Positions 17,071-25,607 of a stretch of 64,000 nt of DNA are shown here, in pieces. The translations under genes and the position numbers were made by a program. The DNA comes from Myroides odoratus DSM 2801 (GTDB lineage: Bacteria; Bacteroidota; Bacteroidia; Flavobacteriales; Flavobacteriaceae). The DNA is taken from the NCBI RefSeq assembly GCF_000243275.1, contig NZ_CM001437.1, positions 621,580 through 685,579 on the forward strand. Direction: 5' to 3'. Position 1 is the first letter of the stretch; each line of letters opens with the position of its first letter. The notes below the pieces were generated by a model. That model was given only the letters and a program-made list of their open reading frames with translations, was not told the origin of the DNA and did not search any database.

Positions 17071-19485
17071 ATGAAGATTTTAAAAACTTCTTTATTCTCT
17101 CTTTTTTTAATTACATCTATGTTTGCACAAGAAAATGTAACCTACCAAAAGCCTTCGCAAGAAATTTTGCAACTAGCAGAATTTGAACGCGCTCCTTCTA
17201 TCTTTATGGATAGCAACATGGAGTATATGCTTTTAAGTTACCGCAGCACGTACAAAACATTAGATGATTTAAATGTTGAAGAGATGCGATTAGGTGGTTT
17301 ACGAATCGATGTAAACACAAACATTTCAAGTACCCTTACGTACATTAACAACCTAAAAGTTAGAAAAGTAAAAGGTCAAACCGAAATTCAGGTGAAAGGA
17401 TTACCTGCAAACCCTAGAATTTCAAATCTTACTATTTCGCCTGATCAAACGAAAATAGCTTTTACTCATACCACTGCTACGGGTGTTGAACTTTGGGTTG
17501 CGGATTTCAAAACGGCAGAAGCTAAAAAACTCACCGAAGCAAATCTAAATGCCAATTTAGGAAATCCTATTACTTGGTTAAAAGACAACCAACAAGTTTT
17601 GGTTAGTGTAATACCAGCAAATAGACCTGCTTTAGTAGACACCAAAAAGAATTTACCAACAGGTCCGATTGTTTCGGTTAGTGAAGAAGGGGTTGTTTCT
17701 CAAAACAGAACCTATCAAGATCTTTTAAAGAACAAAACGGATGAAGCTAATTTTGAAACGTTAGTTACTTCTGAATTATATCTAGTTGATGTAAATGGAA
17801 CTAAAAAACTATTCAAAGAGGCAGCGATGTACGCCAGTGAGGCTATTTCTCCTGATGGGAATTACCTAATGCTAACTACATTAGAAAAGCCTTTTTCTTA
17901 CCTTGTTCCACTGAATCGTTTTCCGATGAAGACAACGATATACAAAATGGATGGAACCTTGGTTAAGGAAGTAAATGATGTACCGCTAAACGAAATCATG
18001 CCAAAAGGATTTATGGCCGTAAGAGAAGGAAAGCGAAGCATGCAATGGCGTGGTGATCAACCAGCTACTTTATCGTATGTAGAGGCTTTAGATGGTGGTG
18101 ATCCGGCAAAAGAAATCGAATACAGAGATGAAGTATTCACTTGGGAAGCTCCGTTTACAGCAGCACCAAAATCTATCGTGAAATTATCACAGCGCTATGC
18201 GGGAATTACTTGGGGGAATGACCAAGTGGCTCTTGTAGCAGATCAATGGTATGACACACGTAACATCAGACAATACATCATTAATCCTTCTACTTTCAAT
18301 ACAAATCCTGTAAAAATTGAAGATCGAAACTCACAAGATGTTTACAGTGATCCAGGAACATTTGAAACAAAAAGAAACGAATTTGGTCGCTATACCTTGG
18401 CGATTGAAAACAATAAAATGTACTTGATTGGAGAAGGTTATACACCAAAAGGTCAATTCCCTTTTATCGACGAATTTGATTTAGCAACGCTAAAAACAAA
18501 ACGTTTATATCAATCTACGTATACAACGAAAAAAGAAAGTATTCAATCTATTGAAGATATCAAAAAAGGATTGGTACTTGTTTCAATTCAATCTGCAACA
18601 GAGTATCCGAATTACTACTTTAGAAATATCAAGAAGAAAAATGATATTAAACCTATTACCACATTCAAAAATCCTTTTGAGAGTTTAAATGGGGTTTACA
18701 AAGAAGTAATTACCTACAAAAGAGAAGATGGTTTAGAACTATCCGGTACTTTGTATTTACCTGCGAATTACGACAGAAAGAACAAAACCGAGAAATTACC
18801 TTTATTAATTTGGGCTTATCCAACGGAATATAAAGACAAAAATAGTGCTGGACAGGTAACGTCTAATTCAAGCGAATTTACGTTTCCATACTATGGATCA
18901 TTTGTATATTGGGTAACGAAAGGGTATGCGGTATTGGATGATGCAGCTTTCCCAATTGTAGGAGAAGGAACAGAGGAACCTAATGACACGTATATTGAGC
19001 AATTAGTTGCCAATGGTAAAGCAGCTATTGATGCTGTTGATGCTTTAGGTTATATTGATCGTTCAAAAGTGGGAGTTGGAGGACACTCGTATGGGGCGTT
19101 TATGACGGCTAACTTATTGACACATTCTGATTTATTTGCTGTTGGAATTGCAAGAAGTGGGGCGTACAACAGAACGTTAACTCCTTTTGGATTCCAAACA
19201 GAACAACGCAACTATTGGGAAGTACCGCAAGTATACAATACCATGTCTCCTTTCATGAATGCAGATAAAATGAAAACACCTATGTTGTTAGTACACGGAG
19301 AAGCTGATAACAACCCTGGGACATTTACCCTGCAAACAGAACGCTATTTCCAAGCATTAAAAGGATTAGGAGCACCTGTACGTATGGTAATTCTACCGAA
19401 AGAAAGCCACAGTTATGTTGCCAAAGAAAACATTTTACATTTATTATGGGAACAAGATCAGTTCTTAGAAAAATATCTTAAATAA
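17071..19485 (+). CDS. S9 family prolyl oligopeptidase-like peptidase
   Basis: 804 aa. Signal peptide MKILKTSLFSLFLITSMFAQ. N-terminal ~500 residues are beta-propeller-like (TISPDQTKIAFTHT, AISPDGNYLMLTT). C-terminal alpha/beta-hydrolase domain has nucleophile elbow GGHSYGAFM (Ser~673), acid in HGEADNNPG (Asp~749) and base His~780 in KESHSY. Secreted to the periplasm, where it should trim peptides for uptake. Related flavobacterial enzymes are often annotated glutamyl or prolyl peptidases; specificity is not readable. Ends directly before a strong terminator. Confidence 0.9.
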   Translation: MKILKTSLFSLFLITSMFAQENVTYQKPSQEILQLAEFERAPSIFMDSNMEYMLLSYRSTYKTLDDLNVEEMRLGGLRIDVNTNISSTLTYINNLKVRKVKGQTEIQVKGLPANPRISNLTISPDQTKIAFTHTTATGVELWVADFKTAEAKKLTEANLNANLGNPITWLKDNQQVLVSVIPANRPALVDTKKNLPTGPIVSVSEEGVVSQNRTYQDLLKNKTDEANFETLVTSELYLVDVNGTKKLFKEAAMYASEAISPDGNYLMLTTLEKPFSYLVPLNRFPMKTTIYKMDGTLVKEVNDVPLNEIMPKGFMAVREGKRSMQWRGDQPATLSYVEALDGGDPAKEIEYRDEVFTWEAPFTAAPKSIVKLSQRYAGITWGNDQVALVADQWYDTRNIRQYIINPSTFNTNPVKIEDRNSQDVYSDPGTFETKRNEFGRYTLAIENNKMYLIGEGYTPKGQFPFIDEFDLATLKTKRLYQSTYTTKKESIQSIEDIKKGLVLVSIQSATEYPNYYFRNIKKKNDIKPITTFKNPFESLNGVYKEVITYKREDGLELSGTLYLPANYDRKNKTEKLPLLIWAYPTEYKDKNSAGQVTSNSSEFTFPYYGSFVYWVTKGYAVLDDAAFPIVGEGTEEPNDTYIEQLVANGKAAIDAVDALGYIDRSKVGVGGHSYGAFMTANLLTHSDLFAVGIARSGAYNRTLTPFGFQTEQRNYWEVPQVYNTMSPFMNADKMKTPMLLVHGEADNNPGTFTLQTERYFQALKGLGAPVRMVILPKESHSYVAKENILHLLWEQDQFLEKYLK

Positions 19486-19516
19486 AAAAAAGCCCCTATA
19501 ATAGGGGCTTTTTTTT
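19484..19516. terminator. Bidirectional terminator
   Basis: AAGCCCCTA / TAGGGGCTT stem with a 3-base loop, A-run before and T-run after. Between the convergent S9 peptidase and murA genes. Confidence 0.93.
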
Positions 19517-19533
19517 ATTTAAGATATACAGAT

Positions 19534-20847
19534 TTACTCATCAACGCGGTCAATTTTCGCACCTAATGCACGTAAACGCTCGTCTATTCTTTCGTACCCG
19601 CGATCAATTTGATCGATATTTTGAATCACACTTGTTCCTTGTGCAGATAAAGCTGCAATTAACAACGAAATTCCCGCGCGAATATCTGGTGAAGACATGC
19701 GTGTTGCTTTCAATTGTGATTTAAAATCATGTCCAATAACAACTGCTCGGTGTGGATCACATAGGATAATTTTCGCTCCCATATCGATTAATTTATCCAC
19801 AAAGAACAAACGGCTTTCAAACATCTTTTGATGAATTAACACCTCTCCTCTTGCTTGTGTTGCAACAACCAAAATCACACTCAATAAATCGGGTGTTAGT
19901 CCTGGCCATGGTGCATCTGCAATAGTTAAGATAGAACCATCAATAAAACTTTGTATTTCGTATCCTTGCGTATGAGCAGGAATATAGATATCGTCTCCTC
20001 TTTTTTCTAACTGAATTCCCAATCTCTTGAATGTATTTGGAATAACACCTAAATGCTCCCATCCTACATTTTTAATGGTTAATTCACTTTTAGTCATGGC
20101 AGCTAATCCGATCCAAGAACCAATTTCAATCATATCCGGTAAGATACGATGATCGCATCCTGTTAGTGTTTCCACCCCTTCAATAGTCAAGAAATTAGAT
20201 CCAACACCTGAAATTTTCGCTCCCATGCTATTCAGCATTTTACAAAGCTGTTGCAAGTAAGGCTCACAAGCGGCATTGTAAATTGTTGTTGTTCCTTTAG
20301 CTAAAACAGCTGCCATTACGATATTAGCTGTTCCTGTAACAGAAGCTTCTTCCAATAGCATATCCGCTCCCACTAACTGCTCTGCTTCTACACCGTAGAA
20401 ATGCTCTTCTCTATTATATCTAAATGTCGCACCTAGCTTGATAAATCCTTCAAAATGCGTATCCAAACGACGTCTTCCAATTTTATCTCCTCCTGGTTTT
20501 GGGATATACCCTTTTCCAAAGCGCCCTAAAAGTGGGCCTACCATCATGATCGATCCTCGCAAAGCCTTTCCGCCTGCTTTAAAGTCATCCGAAGTTAAAT
20601 AATCTAGATTTAGATTATCCGCTTGAAAAGACATTTTATTCGGAGCTAATCGTTCGATTTTCACTCCTAAAGATTCCAATAATTCAATTAATTTATTGAC
20701 ATCAATAATATCTGGAATATTGGAAATTACTACTTTTTCATTTGTTAACAACACCGCACAAAGTACTTGTAATGCTTCATTTTTAGCGCCTTGTGCATGT
20801 ACCTCACCTTTTAATTGGTGACCTCCTTCAATTCTAAATGTACTCAT
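19534..20847 (-). CDS. murA: UDP-N-acetylglucosamine 1-carboxyvinyltransferase, Asp active-site variant
   Basis: 437 aa. Transfers enolpyruvate from PEP to UDP-GlcNAc, first committed step of peptidoglycan synthesis. Landmarks: GAKNEALQVLCAVLL (Lys22/Asn23 site), PGGDKIGRRRLDTHFEGF, and RAGISLLIAALSAQG near the C-terminus. The residue equal to E. coli Cys115 is Asp121 in PGGDKIGRR (codon at 20485-20487). Cys is what fosfomycin alkylates; the Asp variant is known from other bacteria to be active and fosfomycin-insensitive. ATG overlaps the stop of the DUF4290 gene (ATGA at 20844-20847). Confidence 0.96.
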   Translation of the reverse strand: MSTFRIEGGHQLKGEVHAQGAKNEALQVLCAVLLTNEKVVISNIPDIIDVNKLIELLESLGVKIERLAPNKMSFQADNLNLDYLTSDDFKAGGKALRGSIMMVGPLLGRFGKGYIPKPGGDKIGRRRLDTHFEGFIKLGATFRYNREEHFYGVEAEQLVGADMLLEEASVTGTANIVMAAVLAKGTTTIYNAACEPYLQQLCKMLNSMGAKISGVGSNFLTIEGVETLTGCDHRILPDMIEIGSWIGLAAMTKSELTIKNVGWEHLGVIPNTFKRLGIQLEKRGDDIYIPAHTQGYEIQSFIDGSILTIADAPWPGLTPDLLSVILVVATQARGEVLIHQKMFESRLFFVDKLIDMGAKIILCDPHRAVVIGHDFKSQLKATRMSSPDIRAGISLLIAALSAQGTSVIQNIDQIDRGYERIDERLRALGAKIDRVDE

Positions 20848-21563
20848 TGCTTTTTACCTTTTGCTTGATAATTGTGCTTGCTATACTTTTTGTTGTTATT
20901 CCCTTTTTGATTATTTGTATTACTCGGACTGTTGTTGTTCGAATAATTACTTTTATTAGATTGTTTACGATTCACCTGAATCAGGTTAGCCGTAGTAGAT
21001 AACTCTTCTTCTTGTTTAGATAGATTGATTTTTCCTCCTGAAAGTTCACTAAGATGTTCAAAGATTACTTCATCCTTCACATTGTCTTTGTTCCAGCTTA
21101 AGTAACTTTTTTTCATGTGATTCGCAATAACAATAATCAGTGCATCTCTCATTTCGCCTTCTTCGAATTTCAACGCTTCCTCAATCATACTTTTGATGTT
21201 ATTGCCATAATAGCGATAGCTCAATTGTTTCTTTGGATAAGGTAGAATTTCTGGTTTTGCATACACCGTTTCTCTCGTCGCAATAGGAAATGGACAATCA
21301 ACATCTAACTTAAAGTCAGAAATCATAAAAAGCTGATCCCATAATTTATGCTGAAAATCAGGAACATCACGTAAATGCGGGTTCATATCCCCCATCACGC
21401 GAATGGCATAATTTGCCGCCTTATTACGCTCTTCTTTATCTTCCATCACGGCAATTTGCTCAATCATTATTTGAAGATGACGACCATAATCGGGAATTAC
21501 TAATTTATTGGTGGCTGTATTATAGCCCAAGTGTGTTACTGCTTCTGCGGAGTTAAATTTCAT
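20844..21563 (-). CDS. DUF4290 domain protein, coupled to murA
   Basis: 239 aa, soluble, no signal peptide. The first ~180 residues match the Bacteroidota DUF4290 family as I recall it (start MKFNSAEAVTHLGYNTATNKLVIPDYGRHLQ; RVMGDMNPHLRDVPDFQHKLWDQLF). The tail is Asn/Ser/Lys-rich and disordered (SNYSNNNSPSNTNNQKGNNN). It overlaps murA by four bases, so the two are translationally coupled; co-occurrence with murA suggests a cell-wall-linked role, but the function is unknown. Confidence 0.8.
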   Translation of the reverse strand: MKFNSAEAVTHLGYNTATNKLVIPDYGRHLQIMIEQIAVMEDKEERNKAANYAIRVMGDMNPHLRDVPDFQHKLWDQLFMISDFKLDVDCPFPIATRETVYAKPEILPYPKKQLSYRYYGNNIKSMIEEALKFEEGEMRDALIIVIANHMKKSYLSWNKDNVKDEVIFEHLSELSGGKINLSKQEEELSTTANLIQVNRKQSNKSNYSNNNSPSNTNNQKGNNNKKYSKHNYQAKGKKQ

Positions 21564-21637
21564 CTAATTGGTGTTTACAAAGTTTGGCTATCTGCCTGAG
21601 CTATAAAAATATAAAACTTTCTAGGATAAAGCAATTT

Positions 21638-21922
21638 TTATAGTGATAATAACCCTTCAATAGTTGATAGTTCAATATACTTATCAACGATAGCTTGTGC
21701 ACTAGTCATATGCACTTTTATCGATACACTGGTAAAAGTACCTTTACTAGAATTTCTGAAGTTAATCACGGGATTCATCTCGTCAAAAGCACGTTCAATT
21801 TGAGCGATTTTACTCTCGTCCGCAGGAACAATAAATTTAAATAAATATTCATTTGGCCAAGTTCTCTCAAACTCCAACTTTTCTTTCAAGTTTTCGTAAA
21901 ATTCTTTCGTCTTAGTATCCAT
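21638..21922 (-). CDS. DUF493 family protein
   Basis: 94 aa from the ATG at 21922 (MDTKTKEFYENLKEKLEF); a longer frame from 21949 would overlap the -7 box at 21937-21944, so the shorter start is preferred. Small ACT/ferredoxin-like fold expected: FKFIVPADESKIAQIERAFDE and a ..SSKGTFTSVSIKVHMTSAQAIVDKY strand pattern. A conserved family without an established mechanism. 74 bases upstream of the DUF4290 gene on the same strand. Confidence 0.8.
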   Translation of the reverse strand: MDTKTKEFYENLKEKLEFERTWPNEYLFKFIVPADESKIAQIERAFDEMNPVINFRNSSKGTFTSVSIKVHMTSAQAIVDKYIELSTIEGLLSL

Positions 21923-21936
21923 ACATTCTTTTGATG

Positions 21937-21944
21937 CAAATATA
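21937..21944 (-). promoter_or_regulatory. -7 box TATATTTG of the DUF493 gene
   Basis: Exact TAnnTTTG 15 bases upstream of the chosen ATG at 21922. Confidence 0.55.
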
Positions 21945-22011
21945 AGCATTTTCTACCTTTTTATTAGAGATTGGAAATGAGAAAGTGGAAAAGGGAAATG
22001 AGTGAAGGTTA

Positions 22012-22206
22012 TGGGTGAGGTGGTGAGATGGTGAGATGGTGAGGCGATGAGGTGGTGAAATCGGAACGCAGTGAAAATCGGAACGAAGTGTAGATTCATC
22101 GAACACAAAAACAAAATAGCAACTCGGTGAGATATATTCATCGAATACGCAAACAAATATAAACCCATGAGATAGATGATGAGGTGGTGAGGTGGTGAGG
22201 TGGTGA
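22012..22206. repeat. Composite island: GGTGAG low-complexity (R3) around element R5
   Basis: GGTGAG(A/G)TGGTGAG-type runs at 22012-22058 and 22175-22206 enclose R5 (22091-22175). R5 begins TAGATTCATCGAACAC and ends AAACCCATGAGATAG. R5 recurs almost unchanged at 63762-63847. It contains an internal direct repeat ATTCATCGAA(C/T)AC with a 43-base period. Open frames here (Ser/His/Pro-rich) are translation artefacts. Confidence 0.85.
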
Positions 22207-22214
22207 AAAAAAAC

Positions 22215-22244
22215 GTAGTGGCAAATGGCAATTTGCCAAGTAAC
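22215..22244 (+). repeat. Short palindromic repeat R4, copy 1
   Basis: 30-base unit with core GGCAAATGGCAATTTGCC, whose arms GGCAAAT / ATTTGCC pair. Other copies: 22908-22937 (inverted), 63908-63937, 63962-63991. Confidence 0.85.
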
Positions 22245-22330
22245 TAGAAAAAAAAATAAATTTTCAATTAAAAACAGAGTACCTTCTTTAATCGATCAAA
22301 CCCACGATTTCACAAACTTCACAAAGAGTA

Positions 22331-22511
22331 CCTCTTTCTTTTTTAAAGGGTAAAAAAGAAACAAAAACCCCTTCAACTAACCCAAATAAAGGTCAAATTA
22401 GTTTTCAAGTCTGAAAATAAAAGAACTCGCTACGCTCAAACACCTTTTATTTTTACAGCCTTTTCAAACATTTGACGCTCTTTATTTGACTTACGTTGGG
22501 GCTAAATTGTC
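22331..22511 (-). repeat. Dispersed repeat R1, copy D, inverted
   Basis: Reverse complement of the 180-base unit seen at 14631 and 14931, with a few changes. It is followed by an R2-like fragment at 22546-22615. Confidence 0.88.
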
Positions 22512-22670
22512 TTTTGTAAAGGTGTTTTGCGCTTTTATGCAACATTTCTATTTAATCGATAAACTTCACAAAAAAGCAACCTACGATTTCACAACTTCAC
22601 AAAGAACAAACCTCACTTACCTTTCATAGGAGGTTGCTTAGACTATACAGGGACTATGCTTGGACTATAC

Positions 22671-22728
22671 TTGGACATTCCTTCGACAAAAATCCCTTTT
22701 TTCCTAGGAAACTCGAAGGAATGTCCAA
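22671..22728. repeat. 16-bp perfect inverted repeat
   Basis: TTGGACATTCCTTCGA (22671-22686) and TCGAAGGAATGTCCAA (22713-22728) with a 26-base spacer. Related short motifs (GGACTATGC, GGACTATAC, GTCGAAGGAATGCCC) surround it. No gene spans it. Confidence 0.8.
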
Positions 22729-22907
22729 GGAAAGTCGAAGGAATGCCCGAGAAATGTAGAAGGAAAGCTAAAGTAGAGTTGTTTGCGAGGTTGTAAAATT
22801 TATGGATTAAATAAGATTTGTTTTCCATCAGAAATTGCTGTCCAAGAAATTCTTTTTTGATGCACTCTTAATCAAATATAGATTATCGAGATTAAACGAA
22901 TTATCCG

Positions 22908-22937
22908 GTTACTTGGCAAATTGCCATTTGCCCCTAC
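22908..22937 (-). repeat. Short palindromic repeat R4, copy 2, inverted
   Basis: Reverse complement of the 22215 unit with one mismatch. R4 copies in opposite orientation thus bracket the ~690 bases holding R1 copy D. Inverted R3 (CACCTCATCACC...) follows to about 23000. Confidence 0.82.
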
Positions 22938-23094
22938 AGTTTTTTTACCACCTCATCACCTCCCGCCTCACCTTCTCATCGTCTCATCGTCTCACCCCCA
23001 TTTTAACCTTCTCTTAATAATAAAGAATCCTCGAAAAGGCATGCTATCCCAACTTTTTATTATACTTTTGCCCCTTTCCTATTTTTACGTAGAA

Positions 23095-23628
23095 ATGAAT
23101 ACAAAACTCGTTTTAATAATCGGTGGCCCAGGATCTGGTAAGACAACTATTATCAATGAATTAACTGATAGAGGTTACATCTGCTATCCTGAAATATCAA
23201 GAGAAGTTACAAAGAAAGCACAAGAGAAAGGGATTGATCAACTTTTTTTAACGGAACCTTTGCTATTTAGTCAACTTTTACTAGAAGGTAGAATTGATCA
23301 ACATAAAAATGCAGTCGAAGAAGAAGCTCCTATTGTCTTTATCGATCGTGGGATTCCTGATGTACTAGCATATATGCATTACAAAGGAGATGCCTATCCT
23401 GAAAGCTTTGATTTAGCTTGTAAAAATCACTTGTATCATCAAATTTTCCTATTACCGCCTTGGGAGAATATCTATATTAGTGATGAGCAACGTTATGAAT
23501 CATTTGAACAAGCCAATTTAATTCACCGTTACTTGGTTGATACCTATAAAAGTTATGGTTATGATTTAATCGAAGTTCCCAGAGAACCAATCATTAAAAG
23601 AGTCGAATTTATCTTAGATCGAGTATAA
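23095..23628 (+). CDS. AAA/P-loop ATPase (AAA_28-type)
   Basis: 177 aa from the ATG at 23095 (MNTKLVLIIGGPGSGKTT); upstream codons in this frame translate repeat DNA and are not protein-like. Walker A GGPGSGKT (~10-17); FIDRGIPDVLAYM (~82-94) is the second nucleotide-site motif; and the LIEVPREPIIKRVEFIL end matches AAA_28-type small kinases/ATPases. Likely a nucleotide or metabolite kinase-like protein; substrate unknown. TACTTTTG at 23063-23070 is a plausible -7 box. Followed by its own terminator. Confidence 0.8.
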   Translation: MNTKLVLIIGGPGSGKTTIINELTDRGYICYPEISREVTKKAQEKGIDQLFLTEPLLFSQLLLEGRIDQHKNAVEEEAPIVFIDRGIPDVLAYMHYKGDAYPESFDLACKNHLYHQIFLLPPWENIYISDEQRYESFEQANLIHRYLVDTYKSYGYDLIEVPREPIIKRVEFILDRV

Positions 23629-23632
23629 TATA

Positions 23633-23660
23633 AAAAAGGATTGTTGTAGCAATCCTTTTT
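23633..23660 (+). terminator. Terminator after the AAA ATPase gene
   Basis: AAAAAGGATTG / CAATCCTTTTT stem with a 6-base loop and T-run, immediately after the stop codon. Confidence 0.9.
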
Positions 23661-23702
23661 ACATTTTTGACTACCTTAGTCGAAAGCAAAACCCCTGTTT
23701 CA

Positions 23703-25607
23703 ATGACTAAAAAACCGATCGATTTACTTCAACACTATTGGAAACACAGTTCTTTTCGTGAACCACAAGAAGCCATTATCGAATCTGTTTTACAAGGAAA
23801 AGACACCTTTGCTTTATTGCCAACAGGCGGTGGAAAGAGCGTCTGTTTTCAGATTCCAGCACTACTCCTACCTGGTACTTGTTTGGTTATTTCGCCTCTA
23901 GTTGCCTTAATGCAAGACCAAGTCAACAATTTGAATGCATTAGGGATCAAAGCGGCTGCCATTATTGGAGGTACATCCTTAACGGATATTGATGCGATTC
24001 TGGACAACTGTTTGTATGGAGAATATAAATTACTCTATATCTCCCCAGAGCGATTGGAACAAACGTGGTTACTGGAGCGAATTGAAAATTTAAAAATAAG
24101 TTTGCTTGCTGTAGATGAAGCGCATTGTATTTCACAATGGGGGCATGACTTCCGTCCTGCTTATCTCAAGATTAATCAATTGCGCAAGCTATTCCCGAGC
24201 ATTCCAGTAATTGCCTTAACGGGATCTGCCAACCAACGCGTTATCCATGATATTTGCACCAATCTCGAACTGCGCGATGTTGCCCTATTCAAAAAGAGCT
24301 TTTATCGCAGCAATTTGATTTATGGGGTCTATAAAGTTGAAAATAAAGAAATTATCGTAGAGCGTATTTTGCAAAAGAATCCCTTTCCGACCATTATCTA
24401 TGTACGCAGTCGAAAGGAAACACAAGTATTAGCCCAACAATTGAATCAAAAGAATTATAAGGCGGGATTTTTTCACGGAGGGTTAAACACTTTTGAGAAA
24501 AAGAAGCGACTAGACGATTGGGTTTCAGAAAAAACGCCTATTATGGTGGCTACGAATGCATTTGGAATGGGAATCGACAAGAAGAATGTTCGCAACGTGA
24601 TTCACTTGCAGCTTCCTGAAAATTTAGAAAACTATTACCAAGAAGCTGGACGCGCAGGACGAGATGAAACAAAGGCTTTTGCCTCTTTACTCGTTGCACC
24701 CAATGAGCCTAAACCTATTGAAGAATGGGCCAAAGACAACCTATTTGACAAGAGTTTTTTAAAACTCGTATACCGCAAGCTCAACAATTATTTGAGTATT
24801 GGTCTAGGCGAAGGCTATAATACTTCGTATTCCTTTAGCTTTAATCAGTTTTGTGTACATTATAAGTTTCCCTATACGTTAACTTATAATGCGCTGCAAT
24901 TCTTGGATCGTCAAGGTATTTGTAAATTAACCCCCAATTCGACGAATAAAACACAGGTTCAATTCACTGTGAGTAGTAGTGAATTACTCGACTATGTATA
25001 TGACAATGAACGACAAGAAAACGTTTTACTGCAGATTATTCGCCATTACCCAGGGATACACGAATACAACACCCCTATTAACTTGGCTTTCATCAGTGAA
25101 CAAGTAGGGGAACCCATTTTATTTGTACAAGAGTGCTTGCAAACCTGGCATCAAGAAGAGCTCTGTGTTTTTACACCAGAGGAACACGATTTGGAAATTA
25201 CGTTTCTCGAAGCGTGGGAAGAGGATAAAACGATTTATCGAACCTTCCCGTTCTTAGAACAACAAAATAACCTCAAACTTGAACAATATCGCGCTATTTA
25301 CTTTTACGCCCAAAATGACGATATTTGTAAGAATAAAATCATCTTGCATTATTTCAATGAAACGCTAGAGCAAAATTGTGGGAGTTGTTCCACCTGCTTG
25401 CAAGCGAATCAAAAGAAATCAACCGATCAGTTGGCTGAAAAAAGAGATTGTATTATCTTGTACTTACAGCGTAAACAAGCAGCATCTACAAGTGAAATGG
25501 AAGCAGATTTATCGCTTGATTTACAGGATATACTCCTGCTTTTACAACAGTTGTCCGAACAACGAAAAATAAAATTAAATAACAAAAATCAATATATTCT
25601 ACTATAA
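23703..25607 (+). CDS. recQ: RecQ family ATP-dependent DNA helicase
   Basis: 634 aa from the ATG at 23703; a TTG at 23667 would add 12 residues not typical of RecQ. SF2 helicase motifs: LLPTGGGKSVCFQIPALL (motif I), DEAHCISQWGHDFRPAYL (motif II plus the aromatic loop), ATNAFGMGIDKKNVRNVIH and QEAGRAGRDE (motifs V-VI). The zinc-binding region is reduced to CGSCSTC late in the protein, and there is no clear HRDC domain, as in short Bacteroidota RecQ paralogues. Unwinds recombination and fork intermediates. Stop overlaps the fmt start (TAATG). Confidence 0.93.
   Translation: MTKKPIDLLQHYWKHSSFREPQEAIIESVLQGKDTFALLPTGGGKSVCFQIPALLLPGTCLVISPLVALMQDQVNNLNALGIKAAAIIGGTSLTDIDAILDNCLYGEYKLLYISPERLEQTWLLERIENLKISLLAVDEAHCISQWGHDFRPAYLKINQLRKLFPSIPVIALTGSANQRVIHDICTNLELRDVALFKKSFYRSNLIYGVYKVENKEIIVERILQKNPFPTIIYVRSRKETQVLAQQLNQKNYKAGFFHGGLNTFEKKKRLDDWVSEKTPIMVATNAFGMGIDKKNVRNVIHLQLPENLENYYQEAGRAGRDETKAFASLLVAPNEPKPIEEWAKDNLFDKSFLKLVYRKLNNYLSIGLGEGYNTSYSFSFNQFCVHYKFPYTLTYNALQFLDRQGICKLTPNSTNKTQVQFTVSSSELLDYVYDNERQENVLLQIIRHYPGIHEYNTPINLAFISEQVGEPILFVQECLQTWHQEELCVFTPEEHDLEITFLEAWEEDKTIYRTFPFLEQQNNLKLEQYRAIYFYAQNDDICKNKIILHYFNETLEQNCGSCSTCLQANQKKSTDQLAEKRDCIILYLQRKQAASTSEMEADLSLDLQDILLLLQQLSEQRKIKLNNKNQYILL

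Noticed and set aside
21912..22231. Open frames rich in His/Ser/Pro across the 22 kb island
   Set aside because: Product of the GGTGAG low-complexity run; the same kind of frame appears at 27531-27775, 58585-58773 and 63616-63993.
22643..22828. Minus-strand frame of 61 codons around the inverted repeat
   Set aside because: No start signal, and its sequence is largely the two arms of the 16-bp inverted repeat.
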